64,000 nt of DNA from Thermobacillus sp. ZCTH02-B1 (GCF_002159085.1 NZ_LZRU01000009.1:372001-436000), one strand, 5' to 3'. Counted from the first letter of the stretch, positions 1-9,054 are shown. Notes: generated from the letters alone by a model not told the origin. Program-made: numbers and translations.

Positions 1-479
1 TCCCTGACCGCCCGCTGCATCTCCTCCGACAGCGACGGAATCGGGCTGTCGCCGTCCACGACGGCCCGGATCGAGATGTCGATGCCGGCGTCGGTGACCC
101 GGATGCGCGCGCGGAGATCCTGCACGCCGCGCTGGCGGGACGCCGCCTTGAGCGCCAGATTCTCGACGGTCTCGAGCGAGATGCGAATGTCGCCGTAATC
201 GGTCCGCTGGTCGATCGACGCCGCCGCGCCGCCGCCCCGCCGCAGCGACAGGTAAAGGAAGCGCAGGCTGATCAGCAGCAGGACGGCGGAGACGGTGATG
301 ACGGCGATGCGCACTCCCCAGCCGTCGTACAGGGCGCGGACGGCGTCCAGCGCCTCATCCTCGGGAATGACGCCCGCGCCCGCGGCGATCGCCGCGACGG
401 AGGCCGCGAGGATGATCAGACTGCAGACGAACAGCAGCAGCTTGTCCAATACCCTGGCCAATTCGTCATCTCTCCCCAT
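1..479 (-). CDS. amaP: AmaP, Asp23 membrane anchor (3' end beyond window)
   Basis: AmaP-type proteins hold Asp23/Gls24 family envelope-stress proteins at the cytoplasmic membrane. The visible 159 codons start at an ATG (477-479) and show a membrane segment at about residues 13-38, a short loop, a second segment at about 57-76 and then a soluble alpha/beta part with the Asp23-like pattern of alternating hydrophobics. The two-helix hairpin plus soluble tail is the AmaP layout. It lies directly downstream of the Asp23-family gene yqhY, its expected partner, and is probably co-transcribed with it. The C-terminus is cut by the window edge, so total length cannot be judged. Family assignment is from pattern recognition and context. 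Confidence 0.8.
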   Translation of the reverse strand, partial: MGRDDELARVLDKLLLFVCSLIILAASVAAIAAGAGVIPEDEALDAVRALYDGWGVRIAVITVSAVLLLISLRFLYLSLRRGGGAAASIDQRTDYGDIRISLETVENLALKAASRQRGVQDLRARIRVTDAGIDISIRAVVDGDSPIPSLSEEMQRAVR

Positions 480-539
480 AATGAAAATCCCCCCGACGGG
501 CGGCATGCCGTCCACGAGGGGAAAACCCGTGTAAAGCCG

Positions 540-950
540 TTACTTCACCCGGTGCGTCTCTTCTTCCTCCGCCTTCTCGGCCGATTTGAAATGAACGTCG
601 TGCACGTGGACGTTCACCTCGACGACCGTCAGCCCGGTCATCGTCTCGATCGATCGCTTCACGTTGCGCTGGATCTCGGAGGCGACATCCGGTATCCGGT
701 ACCCGTATTCGACGACGATTGACACGTCGACCGCGGCTTCCTTCTGGCCGACTTCCACCTTGACGCCCTTGGCCAGATTCTTGCGGCCGAGAAGTTCCGC
801 GATGCCGCCGGCGATGCCTCCGCTCATGCCCGCGACGCCGTTCACTTCCACGGTCGCGAGGCCCGCAATCACGGCGATGACCTCCGGCGCGATCTGGATC
901 GTGCCGATCTCCGTGCGCTCGAAATCGGCCGCTTCCGCAATGCTCTCCAT
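540..950 (-). CDS. yqhY: Asp23/Gls24 family envelope stress protein YqhY
   Basis: Asp23-family protein of 136 residues, made almost entirely of the Asp23 domain (about 18-125). A repeated pattern of valine-rich strands can be seen (VEVNGVAGMSGG, VKVEVGQKEAAVDVSIVVEYG, TGLTVVEVNVHVHDV). In B. subtilis the gene right after accBC is yqhY, a member of this family linked genetically to acetyl-CoA carboxylase activity; the same accB-accC-yqhY order here supports that identity. The start is ATG at 948-950 with a GGGGAGG ribosome site just upstream. A strong sigma-A-type promoter (997-1025) lies between accC and this gene, so it can be expressed apart from accBC. Confidence 0.88.
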   Translation of the reverse strand: MESIAEAADFERTEIGTIQIAPEVIAVIAGLATVEVNGVAGMSGGIAGGIAELLGRKNLAKGVKVEVGQKEAAVDVSIVVEYGYRIPDVASEIQRNVKRSIETMTGLTVVEVNVHVHDVHFKSAEKAEEEETHRVK

Positions 951-996
951 GGTGCACCTCCCCGGACTTGCTGGGCTTATCCGCGTTTATTTCTAT

Positions 997-1025
997 ACTA
1001 TAACATTCGGCGGGAATTATGACAA
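997..1025 (-). promoter_or_regulatory. Sigma-A promoter for yqhY-amaP
   Basis: On the minus strand TTGTCA (1020-1025) and TATAGT (997-1002) are separated by 17 bases. The -35 hexamer overlaps the last codons and stop of accC, so the promoter is nested in the end of the upstream gene. Confidence 0.65.
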
Positions 1026-2384
1026 ACCTGGATCGACGGCGGTGAGATCGTGCTCCTCGAGAAACTTGATGTCAAAGTCGCCGCGCTCGAACACCGGATG
1101 GTTCAGCACCCGGAGATGGAACGGAATCGTCGTCTTGATGCCATCGATCGCGAACTCCGCCAGCGCGCGCTTCATGCGCGCGATCGCCTCCTCGCGCGTC
1201 GGCGCCCAGACGATCAGCTTCGCGATCATCGAGTCGTAGTGCGGCGTGACGGTGTAGCCCGGATACGCACCGCTGTCGACGCGCACGCCGATGCCGCCCG
1301 GCGGAAGGTAGAACCCGAGTTTGCCGGGGGACGGCATGAAGCCCCGATCCGGATCCTCCGCGTTGATGCGGCACTCGATCGCCCAGCCGTTGATGCGGAG
1401 GTCCTCCTGCCGGAACGAAAGCGGATGCCCCTCGGCGACGCGGATCATCTCGCGGATCAGGTCGACGCCGGTGATCATCTCCGTCACCGGGTGCTCGACC
1501 TGGATGCGCGTGTTCATTTCCATGAAATAGAACTGGCCGTCCGGTCCGAGCAGGAATTCCAGCGTGCCCGCGCCGACGTAACCGACCGCCTTCGCGGCGC
1601 GCACGGCCGCCTGCCCCATTCGCTCCCGGAGCTCGGGCGTCATGACCGGGCAGGGAGCCTCCTCGATCAGCTTCTGCCGGCGGCGCTGCACGGAGCAGTC
1701 GCGTTCGAACAGATGGACGACATTGCCGAATTTGTCGGCCATGATCTGGATCTCGACGTGCTTCATGCCCGTCAGGTATTTCTCGATGTAGACTCCGCCG
1801 TTGCCGAACGCCTTCTCGGCTTCCTGGCGCGCGGTCTCGAGCCCCGCGATCAGCGCTTCCTCGTTCTCGGCGATGCGGATGCCGCGGCCGCCGCCGCCCG
1901 CCGTCGCCTTGATGATGACCGGGTAACCGATTTCGCGGGCGATGCGGACCGCCTCTTCCGTGTCGCTCACGAGCCCGTCGGACCCGGGCACGACCGGGAC
2001 GTCCGCCTCCCGCATCGTCTGCTTCGCCGCCGACTTGTCGCCCATGCGGGCGATCGCCTCCGCCGGCGGGCCGATGAACGCGATGTTGCAGGACTCCACG
2101 ATCTCCGCGAAGTCCGCGTTCTCGGACAGGAAGCCGTAACCCGGATGGATCGCGTCGCAGCCGGTCAGCGTCGCGACGCTCATGATGTTCGCAAAGTTCA
2201 GGTAGCTGTCCTTGAGCGGCGCCGGCCCGATGCAGTACGCCTCGTCCGCCAGCCGCACGTGCAGCGAATCGCGGTCCGCCTCCGAATAGACGGCAACCGT
2301 GGAAATGCCGAGTTCGCGGCACGCGCGGATGATCCGGACGGCGATTTCTCCGCGGTTCGCGATCAGGATTTTATGGAATTTCAA
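1017..2384 (-). CDS. accC: Biotin carboxylase subunit of acetyl-CoA carboxylase
   Basis: Carboxylates the biotin on AccB using ATP and bicarbonate, the first half-reaction of acetyl-CoA carboxylase in fatty acid synthesis. The 455-residue protein has the usual length and shows the N-terminal biotin carboxylase domain ([17 protein letters not shown] at residues 5-21), the glycine-rich ATP-grasp loop (GGGGRGIR, about 163-170), the catalytic stretch [14 protein letters not shown] (about 288-301) and the C-terminal biotin carboxylase domain. It follows accB with a 27-base gap in the same direction and forms an operon with it. Nothing is missing. Confidence 0.97.
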   Translation of the reverse strand: MKFHKILIANRGEIAVRIIRACRELGISTVAVYSEADRDSLHVRLADEAYCIGPAPLKDSYLNFANIMSVATLTGCDAIHPGYGFLSENADFAEIVESCNIAFIGPPAEAIARMGDKSAAKQTMREADVPVVPGSDGLVSDTEEAVRIAREIGYPVIIKATAGGGGRGIRIAENEEALIAGLETARQEAEKAFGNGGVYIEKYLTGMKHVEIQIMADKFGNVVHLFERDCSVQRRRQKLIEEAPCPVMTPELRERMGQAAVRAAKAVGYVGAGTLEFLLGPDGQFYFMEMNTRIQVEHPVTEMITGVDLIREMIRVAEGHPLSFRQEDLRINGWAIECRINAEDPDRGFMPSPGKLGFYLPPGGIGVRVDSGAYPGYTVTPHYDSMIAKLIVWAPTREEAIARMKRALAEFAIDGIKTTIPFHLRVLNHPVFERGDFDIKFLEEHDLTAVDPGLS

Positions 2385-2411
2385 GCGACGTTACCCCTTT
2401 CGACGATCGGA

Positions 2412-2903
2412 TCACTCCGGCCTGACGAGGAACAGCGGCTGCCCGTACTCGACGAGCTGCCCGTTCTCGGCGAGAATGTCGACGATCTCGCCCCGCACCT
2501 CGGCTTCAAGCGGATTCATCAGCTTCATCGCCTCGAGGATGCAGACGACGGTCTTCTCCGTGACGCGGTCGCCGATGTTGACGAACGGCGGCGCGTCCGG
2601 AGATGGCGCGCGGTAAAACGTGCCGACCATCGGAGCCACAATCGTGTGCAGATTGTCCTCGCGGGCCGGAGCGGAAGCCCGTCCGGCGGGCGCTTCGGGT
2701 TCCGGCGCCGGAGCGGCGGGCGCGGTCGCGGGTGCCGCCGGTATATGCGCGGAAACGGCTTGCGGCGCCGGAACCTGGACGACCTCGCTCTTCCCCGGTT
2801 TTCGGATGACGAGGCGCGAGCCTTCGTTCTCGATCTCGAGTTCCTGCACCGAAGTCGCATCGACCAGCTTGATCAGTTCCTTGATCTCACTGAGTTTGAA
2901 CAT
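2412..2903 (-). CDS. accB: Biotin carboxyl carrier protein of acetyl-CoA carboxylase
   Basis: Carries biotin between AccC and the carboxyltransferase. The protein is 163 residues: a charged N-terminal helix region ([14 protein letters not shown]), a proline/alanine-rich flexible linker at about 50-85, and a C-terminal biotinyl domain with the biotinylation lysine in EAMKLMN. An open frame extends 24 codons further upstream, but the ATG at 2901-2903 gives the normal family N-terminus and lies a sensible distance from the extended -10 element at 2987-2992. First gene of the accB-accC operon. Confidence 0.95.
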   Translation of the reverse strand: MFKLSEIKELIKLVDATSVQELEIENEGSRLVIRKPGKSEVVQVPAPQAVSAHIPAAPATAPAAPAPEPEAPAGRASAPAREDNLHTIVAPMVGTFYRAPSPDAPPFVNIGDRVTEKTVVCILEAMKLMNPLEAEVRGEIVDILAENGQLVEYGQPLFLVRPE

Positions 2904-2986
2904 CTTGCCTGTCTTCACTCCCCAAAAGGTCTGCGCGCGGCGGCGGAAAGCCTGTCCGGGCGCCGGTTCCTTCACCGAACGTAAGT

Positions 2987-2992
2987 ATTATA
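2987..2992 (-). promoter_or_regulatory. Extended -10 promoter element before accB
   Basis: TATAAT on the minus strand preceded by TGC (TGn extended -10 motif). No good -35 hexamer is seen at 16-18 bases. Predicted leader is about 75 bases. Confidence 0.5.
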
Positions 2993-3060
2993 GCACAAAC
3001 GGGAAGGAACTCGTACATCTTTTTCCTGCCGCCCCTCCGCGGGCGCCCGGAAAGCGGAAC

Positions 3061-3094
3061 AAGCCGGCGGGCCCGTCCCCGGGCCGTCCGGCTT
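3061..3094 (-). terminator. Likely terminator after spoIIIAH
   Basis: AAGCCGG (3061-3067) pairs with CCGGCTT (3088-3094), with an inner GC-rich stem. The minus-strand downstream flank has only a short T-rich stretch. A second GC hairpin (3098-3118) lies right at the spoIIIAH stop. Confidence 0.45.
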
Positions 3095-3118
3095 GCGCGC
3101 CGCCCCGCCCGGGCGGCG

Positions 3119-3718
3119 TCAGGGCACATATTGCACCGACACGCGGTCGGCCGTCACGTCCATCGTCTTCATGACGAGGTCGACGATGTCGACCGCGTCG
3201 GCGGTCTCCAGCTTCTCGCTCTGGACGACGACCTTGTACCGGTTGTTCTCCTCCGTCACGACGACGTTCGGGAAGCGGGCGGACAGCTCCTCCTCGATGC
3301 CGGTCAGTTTTTCCTCCTTCTCTTCCAGGAGGCTGAGCTGCTCCATCGCCGCCGACGATTCGCCGGCGTCGAGGCTCGTGTCCGCGATGATGCCGTACAG
3401 CCGCTCCGCCGCCTCCGCGAATTCCTCGGTGCGCGCGTGCTGCAGCTTCGCGATGTAATCACCGCCGGACGAGCCGATCCCCTGCGCCTCGAGCTGCCGG
3501 AGCACCTCCGCATCCTCCTCGCTCAGTTGCGAGCCGTCCGCCGCCCATCCGGCGTCCGGATCGACCTCGTCGACGACGATGCCGGTATCGTCCGCCGCCG
3601 CCTGCCGCCCGTCAGCCGGGCCCGTGTCGAGATCCTCCGTGAACAGATAGTACGCCGACAGCACGACCATCAGGCTCAACATCGACACCAGCCAAATCGT
3701 CTGCCTTCTCGAGTTCAT
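3119..3718 (-). CDS. spoIIIAH: Stage III sporulation protein AH
   Basis: SpoIIIAH sits in the mother-cell membrane and binds SpoIIQ of the forespore through its extracellular domain, forming part of the channel needed for late forespore gene expression. The protein (199 residues) starts at ATG 3716-3718, chosen because a strong GGAGGAGAAGGAG site precedes it and the membrane helix follows directly (residues 9-26). The C-terminal half (about 110-199) is the EscJ/YscJ-like ring-building domain (NVVVTEENNRYKVVVQS, MDVTADRVSVQYV). Last gene of the spoIIIA operon, 34 bases after spoIIIAG. Confidence 0.93.
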   Translation of the reverse strand: MNSRRQTIWLVSMLSLMVVLSAYYLFTEDLDTGPADGRQAAADDTGIVVDEVDPDAGWAADGSQLSEEDAEVLRQLEAQGIGSSGGDYIAKLQHARTEEFAEAAERLYGIIADTSLDAGESSAAMEQLSLLEEKEEKLTGIEEELSARFPNVVVTEENNRYKVVVQSEKLETADAVDIVDLVMKTMDVTADRVSVQYVP

Positions 3719-3752
3719 GCTCCTTCTCCTCCCCTGTGATGGCATAGCCGCT

Positions 3753-4388
3753 TCATCCCGTCTTCCGCGGCACGACCGAGATGCGGCCGGCGGGCACGCC
3801 GGTTCCCTTCTGCACGGCGTCCAGGATGAGCGCCCGGACCGTCTGGTTCTCCGCGCCCTTCGCGACGACGAGGATGCCGCGGATCTTCGGCTGGATCCGC
3901 TTCACGACGACGGGCGTCTGATCGCCGGACACCTCGTAGAAGACGATCGTGCCCTCCTGCGTAACCTGCGCGATGTGCCGGGTTCCGCCCTGGCCGTCCG
4001 TCTCGTCGGTCTGCTGCCGCGTCAGCCGGCTGTTCTTCTCGTAGACGATCTCCTCCGTCGATTCGACCGTGACGAGCACGTCGACCGTGCCGACGCCCAC
4101 GATCTTCTCCAGCATCTCCTTGAGCCGCTGCTCGAGCGGCTGCTCGATCGCCTCGAACGGCGACGCGGGCGCCGGCTCCCGGTTCAGAAACGTCTCTTCG
4201 CCCTCCGGGGGCGGGCCGGCCGCGCCTTCATCCGGCTCGACGCCGCGCAGCGACAGGAACGGGTTGATGACGAGCAGCGCCGCGCCCAGGCCGCCGATGA
4301 TGAACAGCAGGCGCAGCGATCGGGAGCGCTTCTCCCCTCCCGGTCCGCCGCCGACGATCCGTTCCAGCCCCTCCAGCCATTTCGCCAC
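3753..4388 (-). CDS. spoIIIAG: Stage III sporulation protein AG
   Basis: Component of the SpoIIIA-SpoIIQ complex; in B. subtilis SpoIIIAG forms a large ring in the space between mother cell and forespore. Here 211 residues: a cytoplasmic N-terminus, one membrane helix (about 27-45, LLFIIGGLGAALLVINPFL) and a soluble ring-building domain (KMLEKIVGVGTVDVLVTVES onward). Near the family length (229 in B. subtilis). Lies between spoIIIAF and spoIIIAH in the conserved order. Confidence 0.93.
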   Translation of the reverse strand: MAKWLEGLERIVGGGPGGEKRSRSLRLLFIIGGLGAALLVINPFLSLRGVEPDEGAAGPPPEGEETFLNREPAPASPFEAIEQPLEQRLKEMLEKIVGVGTVDVLVTVESTEEIVYEKNSRLTRQQTDETDGQGGTRHIAQVTQEGTIVFYEVSGDQTPVVVKRIQPKIRGILVVAKGAENQTVRALILDAVQKGTGVPAGRISVVPRKTG

Positions 4389-4424
4389 CCGGAATCCCTC
4401 CCGCTCGACTTGCTGCCGGCCGCG

Positions 4425-5228
4425 TCAGGCCGGCATCCATACCGCGATCCGCTCCGGTTCCACCCCCCATCCCTGGTGAACGACCGCCCGGATGACGGCG
4501 GCGATGCCTTCGGGCGCCGCCGCGAGCCCGTCCGCCGCGGGCCCGTCCGCTTTGCGCCCGTCCGCATCCGGCGCGCCACCGCCCGCGCCGGCCCGGCCGG
4601 CGGCCGGACCGGACGCCGGAACGGCGCGCTCCGTTCCGCTCCGGATCCGCACCGCTTCCACCGGCTTCACCGGATCGATCGGTCCGATCCGGATCGGCCG
4701 CACGGTTCCGTCCTCCGAGCCGGCCGCCGGGACGTGTCCGCCCCCCGGTTCGTCTTCCGTCTCCCGGTCCCGCGCCGCCTCGAGCACGATCGAGACCGAA
4801 GCGATCTCCGGTCCGCCGCGGCCTTCGGCGAGCTCCACCCGGACGTCCCGTGCCCTCGGTCCGTTCAGCCGGTTCACCGCCTCGCGGATCGACGCCTCGA
4901 GTGCTTCCGCGGCCAGTTCCGCGGCCTGCCGCTCCTGCCGTCCGCGCAGCGCTTCGGCTTCGCTCCGGATCGCTTCCAGTCCCGGCATGCGCGCGGACGA
5001 ACGGTCCGCCGCCACGCTCCAGCCCGCGAGGCTCCGTTCGATGAGCCGCTCCGGATCTTCCCTGAAGAGCTTCAGCACCGGGCCGAGCATCGCCGCCAGG
5101 ATGATGAGGCCGAGCGCGAGCCGCGTGTACCGCTCGTACGCCTTGCCGGGAACGAGCAGGTCGACGACCGCCGCCAGGAGCAGAACCGTGAGGATCTGTT
5201 TGATCCAGTCGTTCAGCCACGCCATCAT
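4425..5228 (-). CDS. spoIIIAF: Stage III sporulation protein AF
   Basis: Membrane component of the SpoIIIA complex. Two membrane helices lie at the N-terminus (about 10-26 and 35-52), followed by a soluble region. At 267 residues it is longer than B. subtilis SpoIIIAF (206); the extra length is a low-complexity Ala/Gly/Pro/Glu-rich stretch at about 160-230, probably a lineage-specific linker in a GC-rich genome. Position and N-terminal motif (WLNDWIKQILTVLLLAAVVDLL) support the call. Confidence 0.9.
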   Translation of the reverse strand: MMAWLNDWIKQILTVLLLAAVVDLLVPGKAYERYTRLALGLIILAAMLGPVLKLFREDPERLIERSLAGWSVAADRSSARMPGLEAIRSEAEALRGRQERQAAELAAEALEASIREAVNRLNGPRARDVRVELAEGRGGPEIASVSIVLEAARDRETEDEPGGGHVPAAGSEDGTVRPIRIGPIDPVKPVEAVRIRSGTERAVPASGPAAGRAGAGGGAPDADGRKADGPAADGLAAAPEGIAAVIRAVVHQGWGVEPERIAVWMPA

Positions 5229-5262
5229 GCGGCATGCCTCCCCCCGTCCGGCGCACTCCCGT

Positions 5263-6471
5263 TCAGCGGATCATGAGCGCCGCGTTTCCGGCGGCCAGAA
5301 TGACGGCGACGGCGAGGAAGAACATCATGCCGACCGCCGCCACGGCGGCGAACACGTGGACCATCGTCTTGCCGATCGCCTCGAGGCAGGACGCGATCGG
5401 GCTCGGTCCGAGCGGCTGCAGCACGGCCGCCGACAGCCGGTAGATGACGGCGAGCGCGACGATCTTCACCGCCGGGAACAGGCACAGGAAGAGCAGGATC
5501 ACGACGCCCGCGATGCCGACCGCGTTCTTCACGATGACCGACGCGCTGAGCACGGCGTCGGCCGCGTCCGAGAACATCCGGCCGACGACCGGCACGAAGT
5601 TGCCGGTGACGAACTTGGCGGTGCGGAGCGCCACGCCGTCCGTCACCGAACCGACCGCGCCCTGCACCGCGATGACGCCGAGAAAGACGGTCAGCAGGAC
5701 GCCGAGCGTTCCGGCGCCGACCGCGCGCATGAGATCCGCGAGCTGCGTCGCCTTGAACCGTTCGGACAGGGAACTTGCGATGTGCAGCACCGCCGAGAAG
5801 AACAGCAGCGGGAACACGATCGCCTGGATCAGGGTGCCGACCGCGTAGATCGTGAACACGATGAGCGGATGCATGACCGTCACGGTGACGACGCTGCCCG
5901 TCGAGGCGAGCAGCGTGAGCAGGAGCGGCACCATTGCGATCATGAACTCGATCATGCCGCCGATCGCCTCCCGCGCGTAGCCGAACGCCTCGTTGAAGCT
6001 GTTCGCCGCGATCACGAGCAGCACCATGAAGGCGACGGCGTAGGCGGCCCGGCTGACCGCCCCCTGCTCGAACGCGGACTGGACGGTCTCGAGAATCATG
6101 CAGAACACGGTGAGCAGCACGATCGTGCCGATCAGCCGTCCGCTTTGGATCACTTCGTACAGCAGATAGCGGACGATTCCGGTCAGCGCGGCGCCGATGT
6201 CGAGCGTTTCGCCGTCGGGCCTGAGGAGGTCCGCAAAACCCGGCGGCTTGCGGTCCGGGAAGAAACCGCCGTATTCGCGCATCAGCCGGTTCCAGTACGC
6301 CTCGATCGCGCCGGTGTCGATCGCTTCGAGCTGCTCCTCCGTCAGCCGGCGCGTGAGTCCCCCGTCCGCGCGGTCTTCCTCCGGTCCGGCGCCTTCCGCG
6401 CCGGGCATCGCCGAAGCCGGCGCGGCGGCGAACAGGAGCCAGAGGACGGTGAGCGCCAGCAGCAGGCGCAC
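5263..6471 (-). CDS. spoIIIAE: Stage III sporulation protein AE
   Basis: Polytopic membrane protein of the SpoIIIA complex, thought to form or support the channel. The 402-residue protein has an N-terminal signal-like segment (VRLLLALTVLWLLFAAAPASA) and several later membrane helices. The start is GTG at 6469-6471, preceded at 8 bases by GGAGG that overlaps the end of spoIIIAD. The same frame stays open through spoIIIAD, but that upstream part is out-of-frame shadow. Length matches B. subtilis (399). Confidence 0.92.
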   Translation of the reverse strand: MRLLLALTVLWLLFAAAPASAMPGAEGAGPEEDRADGGLTRRLTEEQLEAIDTGAIEAYWNRLMREYGGFFPDRKPPGFADLLRPDGETLDIGAALTGIVRYLLYEVIQSGRLIGTIVLLTVFCMILETVQSAFEQGAVSRAAYAVAFMVLLVIAANSFNEAFGYAREAIGGMIEFMIAMVPLLLTLLASTGSVVTVTVMHPLIVFTIYAVGTLIQAIVFPLLFFSAVLHIASSLSERFKATQLADLMRAVGAGTLGVLLTVFLGVIAVQGAVGSVTDGVALRTAKFVTGNFVPVVGRMFSDAADAVLSASVIVKNAVGIAGVVILLFLCLFPAVKIVALAVIYRLSAAVLQPLGPSPIASCLEAIGKTMVHVFAAVAAVGMMFFLAVAVILAAGNAALMIR

Positions 6472-6476
6472 GCGCC

Positions 6477-6872
6477 TTACCTCCCTTCGGGCAGCATCCC
6501 GATGACCATCTCGATGATGGCGCCGATGATCGGGATGGCCATCACGAGGATGAACACCTTGCCCGCGGCCTCGATCTTCGACGCCACGCTCTCCTGGCCC
6601 GCGTCCCGCACGATCTGCGCGCCGAATTCGGCGATGTAGGCGATGCCGATGATCTTCAGCACCGTCTCGAGCCAGACGTTCGGAATGCCCGAACGGTCGG
6701 CCAGCCGCTGGAGCATCGCGATCACTTCCTCGATCCGTCCCGCCAGCTCGAGGAATACGTACAGCCCGGTGAACGCCGCGAGGAGGAACGCGAACAACGG
6801 TTTCTGTTCCCGGACGACGAGAATGAGCACCGCCGCCACCAGCCCGAGTCCGACGAGTTGGATGATGTCCAC
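6477..6872 (-). CDS. spoIIIAD: Stage III sporulation protein AD
   Basis: Small membrane protein (131 residues; 133 in B. subtilis) with membrane helices at about 5-20, 27-45, 78-95 and 105-125. Part of the mother-cell side of the forespore channel. Ends at LPEGR just before the spoIIIAE start, and its last codons hold the ribosome-binding site for that gene, which points to coupled translation. Confidence 0.93.
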   Translation of the reverse strand: MDIIQLVGLGLVAAVLILVVREQKPLFAFLLAAFTGLYVFLELAGRIEEVIAMLQRLADRSGIPNVWLETVLKIIGIAYIAEFGAQIVRDAGQESVASKIEAAGKVFILVMAIPIIGAIIEMVIGMLPEGR

Positions 6873-6904
6873 GCGCGTTCACCCGCTTGATTGTGCTTGG
6901 CCGG

Positions 6905-7108
6905 CTACTGGAACAGAAAGATCGCCTTGATCTCCCGGAACAGATCGTTCAGCAGCCGGACGACCATGAACAGCACGACCACGAATCCGATCAGCGTTAC
7001 CCAGTGCGCCATGTCTTCCTTGCCCATCTGTTTGAGCACCGTATGGATCATCGCGATGATGATCCCGATGCCCGCGATCTGGAAAATGGCGCTGACGTCG
7101 ATACCCAT
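6905..7108 (-). CDS. spoIIIAC: Stage III sporulation protein AC
   Basis: A 67-residue protein with two membrane helices (about 5-24 and 38-57). The start is ATG 7106-7108 (MGIDVSAIFQIAGIGI); the frame is open 23 codons further upstream but that part overlaps spoIIIAB and has no family similarity. Size agrees with B. subtilis (68). Lies between spoIIIAB and spoIIIAD. Confidence 0.93.
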   Translation of the reverse strand: MGIDVSAIFQIAGIGIIIAMIHTVLKQMGKEDMAHWVTLIGFVVVLFMVVRLLNDLFREIKAIFLFQ

Positions 7109-7122
7109 TGCCCGGCCTCCCG

Positions 7123-7638
7123 CTACAACATGAGAATGACGACGAGCAGCGCCGCCATGAAGCCGAGGCTTCTCCACATCTTGCCGTACCGGATTTGTTC
7201 GTCCCGCGCCCCGGCTTCTTCCGCCGCAAGCAGCGCGGCCGCAAGCCGCAGATGCCGGATCTGGTCCTCCCGGTCGCTGATGCCGAGCGCGTCGCCGAGC
7301 CTTGTGAGCGCCGCCCGCTCCGGTTCGCGCATCGCGGTCCGGGGCCAGACTTCCGCGACCGCCGCGCGCAGGGCGTCGCGGACGCTGGCGCCGTCCGCCC
7401 GAAGCCGCTCCGCCGTGCGGATGAAGATCGCGGCGACCGGCTCCGCCGCGCCCGTGGCGGCCCGCCCGAGCGCTTCGGGAAGCGGCGTGTGGCCGAAGCC
7501 GATCTCGGTCTCAAGCCGCTGCAGCGCGTGGAGCAGATCGCGGATCTGCGCCGTTCGGTCCGCGTACCGGGCAGCCTGGCGGAAGCCGATCAGCGTGCCG
7601 GATACGAGCACGAGCATCGCGCCGGCCAGCTTCAGCAT
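7123..7638 (-). CDS. spoIIIAB: Stage III sporulation protein AB
   Basis: A 171-residue protein, the same length as in B. subtilis, with a hydrophobic N-terminal helix (about 1-18), a central helical domain and a C-terminal membrane helix (about 155-171). The fold resembles type II secretion/pilus assembly factors. Start ATG 7636-7638 overlaps the stop of spoIIIAA (ATGCTGA), a sign of translational coupling. Confidence 0.93.
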   Translation of the reverse strand: MLKLAGAMLVLVSGTLIGFRQAARYADRTAQIRDLLHALQRLETEIGFGHTPLPEALGRAATGAAEPVAAIFIRTAERLRADGASVRDALRAAVAEVWPRTAMREPERAALTRLGDALGISDREDQIRHLRLAAALLAAEEAGARDEQIRYGKMWRSLGFMAALLVVILML

Positions 7639-8627
7639 GCTCCCGCGCCTCCCGCCTTGCGCGTCGGCTCGCGCGCCGCCGGGCCCGGCCGCACGACGCG
7701 GAACGCGATGTCCGCGCCGCGCCGCCTCAGCTCGACGACGGCCGCGAACGCGCCTTCGTCGATGAGCCGGCGGATCGTCGTCCGGCCGCGCGCGTCCTCC
7801 AGGTCGTTCGCATGCGCCGTCGCGATGACCGGCACGCCCGCGTGCGCCGCCTCGCGGATCGCCTCCGCGTCCTCCGGCCGGCCGATCTCGTCGACGGCGA
7901 GCAGCTCGGGCGACATCGAGCGCAGCAGCATCATCATGCCCTCCGCCTTCGGACAGGCGTCCAGCACGTCCGTGCGCGGCCCGACGTCGAACGCCGGCAC
8001 GCCCCGGACGCATGCGGCGATCTCGGACCGCTCGTCGACGACGCCCACTTTGCGCGCCGGCCAGCTCCGCGCCTCGGGCATCGGCCAATCGCCGTAGCTG
8101 ACGGACCGGATGATGTCGCGCAGCATCGTCGTCTTCCCCTGCTGCGGCGGCGCGACAATCAGCGTCGACAGCACGCTGCGGCGCACGCGGTCGGCGATGT
8201 GCGGCAGCAGCCGCGCGGATGCGCCCCTGGTTTCGCGCGCGATCCGGATGTTAAAGGCGCCGATGTCGCGCAGTCCCCGCACGGCTCCGCCTTCGAGCAC
8301 CGTCCTGCCCGCCAGGCCGATCCGGTGGCCGCCGGCCACCGTCACGTAGCCGCGGCGCAGCTCCTCCTCCATCGCGTACAGCGAATGGTTCGTGATCCGC
8401 TCGAGGAGCCGGGCGCACAATCCGGCGTCCGGCCGCCAGCCGCCCGCCGGATCGGTGGTGACGGTTCCGGCCGGCGTTACATAGGCGAAGCCCCCGGCAT
8501 GGCCGATCTCGAGCGGCCTGTCCTGCCGGACGCGGATCTCCTCGAGCCCGTTCAGCACGGAGGCGGGCAGGGCGCGGATCAGCGCGGCGAGTTCCGCGGG
8601 CAGAAGCGCAAGCAAGCCGTCGAGCAT
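7632..8627 (-). CDS. spoIIIAA: Stage III sporulation protein AA, ATPase
   Basis: ATPase of the SpoIIIA complex, related to secretion ATPases, acting in the mother cell to power the forespore channel. The 331-residue protein has the Walker A motif APPQQGKTTMLRD (about 160-172) and a Walker B-like segment ending LLAVDEIG (about 240). B. subtilis SpoIIIAA is 307 residues. First gene of the operon; a sigma-E-type promoter lies 44 bases upstream. Confidence 0.94.
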   Translation of the reverse strand: MLDGLLALLPAELAALIRALPASVLNGLEEIRVRQDRPLEIGHAGGFAYVTPAGTVTTDPAGGWRPDAGLCARLLERITNHSLYAMEEELRRGYVTVAGGHRIGLAGRTVLEGGAVRGLRDIGAFNIRIARETRGASARLLPHIADRVRRSVLSTLIVAPPQQGKTTMLRDIIRSVSYGDWPMPEARSWPARKVGVVDERSEIAACVRGVPAFDVGPRTDVLDACPKAEGMMMLLRSMSPELLAVDEIGRPEDAEAIREAAHAGVPVIATAHANDLEDARGRTTIRRLIDEGAFAAVVELRRRGADIAFRVVRPGPAAREPTRKAGGAGAC

Positions 8628-8670
8628 GGCGTTCCCCCCTCGTCCGCTTGCCGCTGCGGTACTTGTCTCA

Positions 8671-8700
8671 TCTATATGCCGCCCGAGACGAGGAATATGC
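8671..8700 (-). promoter_or_regulatory. Sigma-E-type promoter for the spoIIIA operon
   Basis: Minus strand: GCATATT (8694-8700), 15 bases, CATATAGA (8671-8678). This fits the sigma-E consensus (KMATATT, 14-15 bases, CATAYAHT). The spoIIIA operon is a known sigma-E target. Confidence 0.75.
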
Positions 8701-8727
8701 CAGGCCCGTCCCGCCGGGCCGGCCGGG

Positions 8728-8994
8728 CTATCGCTTCAGGATGCCGATCAGCAGGCAGGCGACGCCGATCGCGATCCACGCGAGCTTCCCGGGAGACAGC
8801 CTGTCCGCCAGCCCCGCCAGCCCGACGGCCGTCGTCGCGATCAGCACGCACGGCCCGACCAGCGCGAGCGACGAATTGACGACGAGCGCCTTGTCCACCT
8901 CGTTGAGCCGGAGCATGACGAGCGCCGCCAGCATCTCGATGCTTCCCGACAGGAGCCGGAGCGTCGCCATCGCGAGCACGAATCGGTCGATCAT
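8728..8994 (-). CDS. yqhV: YqhV family small membrane protein (DUF2619)
   Basis: An 88-residue protein with three hydrophobic segments (about 5-25, 32-55, 65-85). In B. subtilis yqhV sits right before spoIIIAA, as here, and is read with it. Start ATG 8992-8994 was chosen over a longer open frame because GGAGGT lies 7 bases upstream and the family begins here. Function unknown. Confidence 0.82.
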   Translation of the reverse strand: MIDRFVLAMATLRLLSGSIEMLAALVMLRLNEVDKALVVNSSLALVGPCVLIATTAVGLAGLADRLSPGKLAWIAIGVACLLIGILKR

Positions 8995-9054
8995 GCGGAC
9001 CACCTCCGCCCGGCCGCGTTCTTGCGGCGGCCGTCCGCTACACTGTATGCAGGC

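Noticed and set aside
1050-2984. Plus-strand open frame of 644 codons opposite accC/accB
   Set aside because: Low-complexity Arg/Asp/Leu shadow of two clear genes on the minus strand.
5263-6882. SpoIIIAD-SpoIIIAE fusion in one frame
   Set aside because: The N-terminal 137 codons are out-of-frame shadow of spoIIIAD; the real spoIIIAE starts at the GTG 6469-6471 with its own GGAGG.
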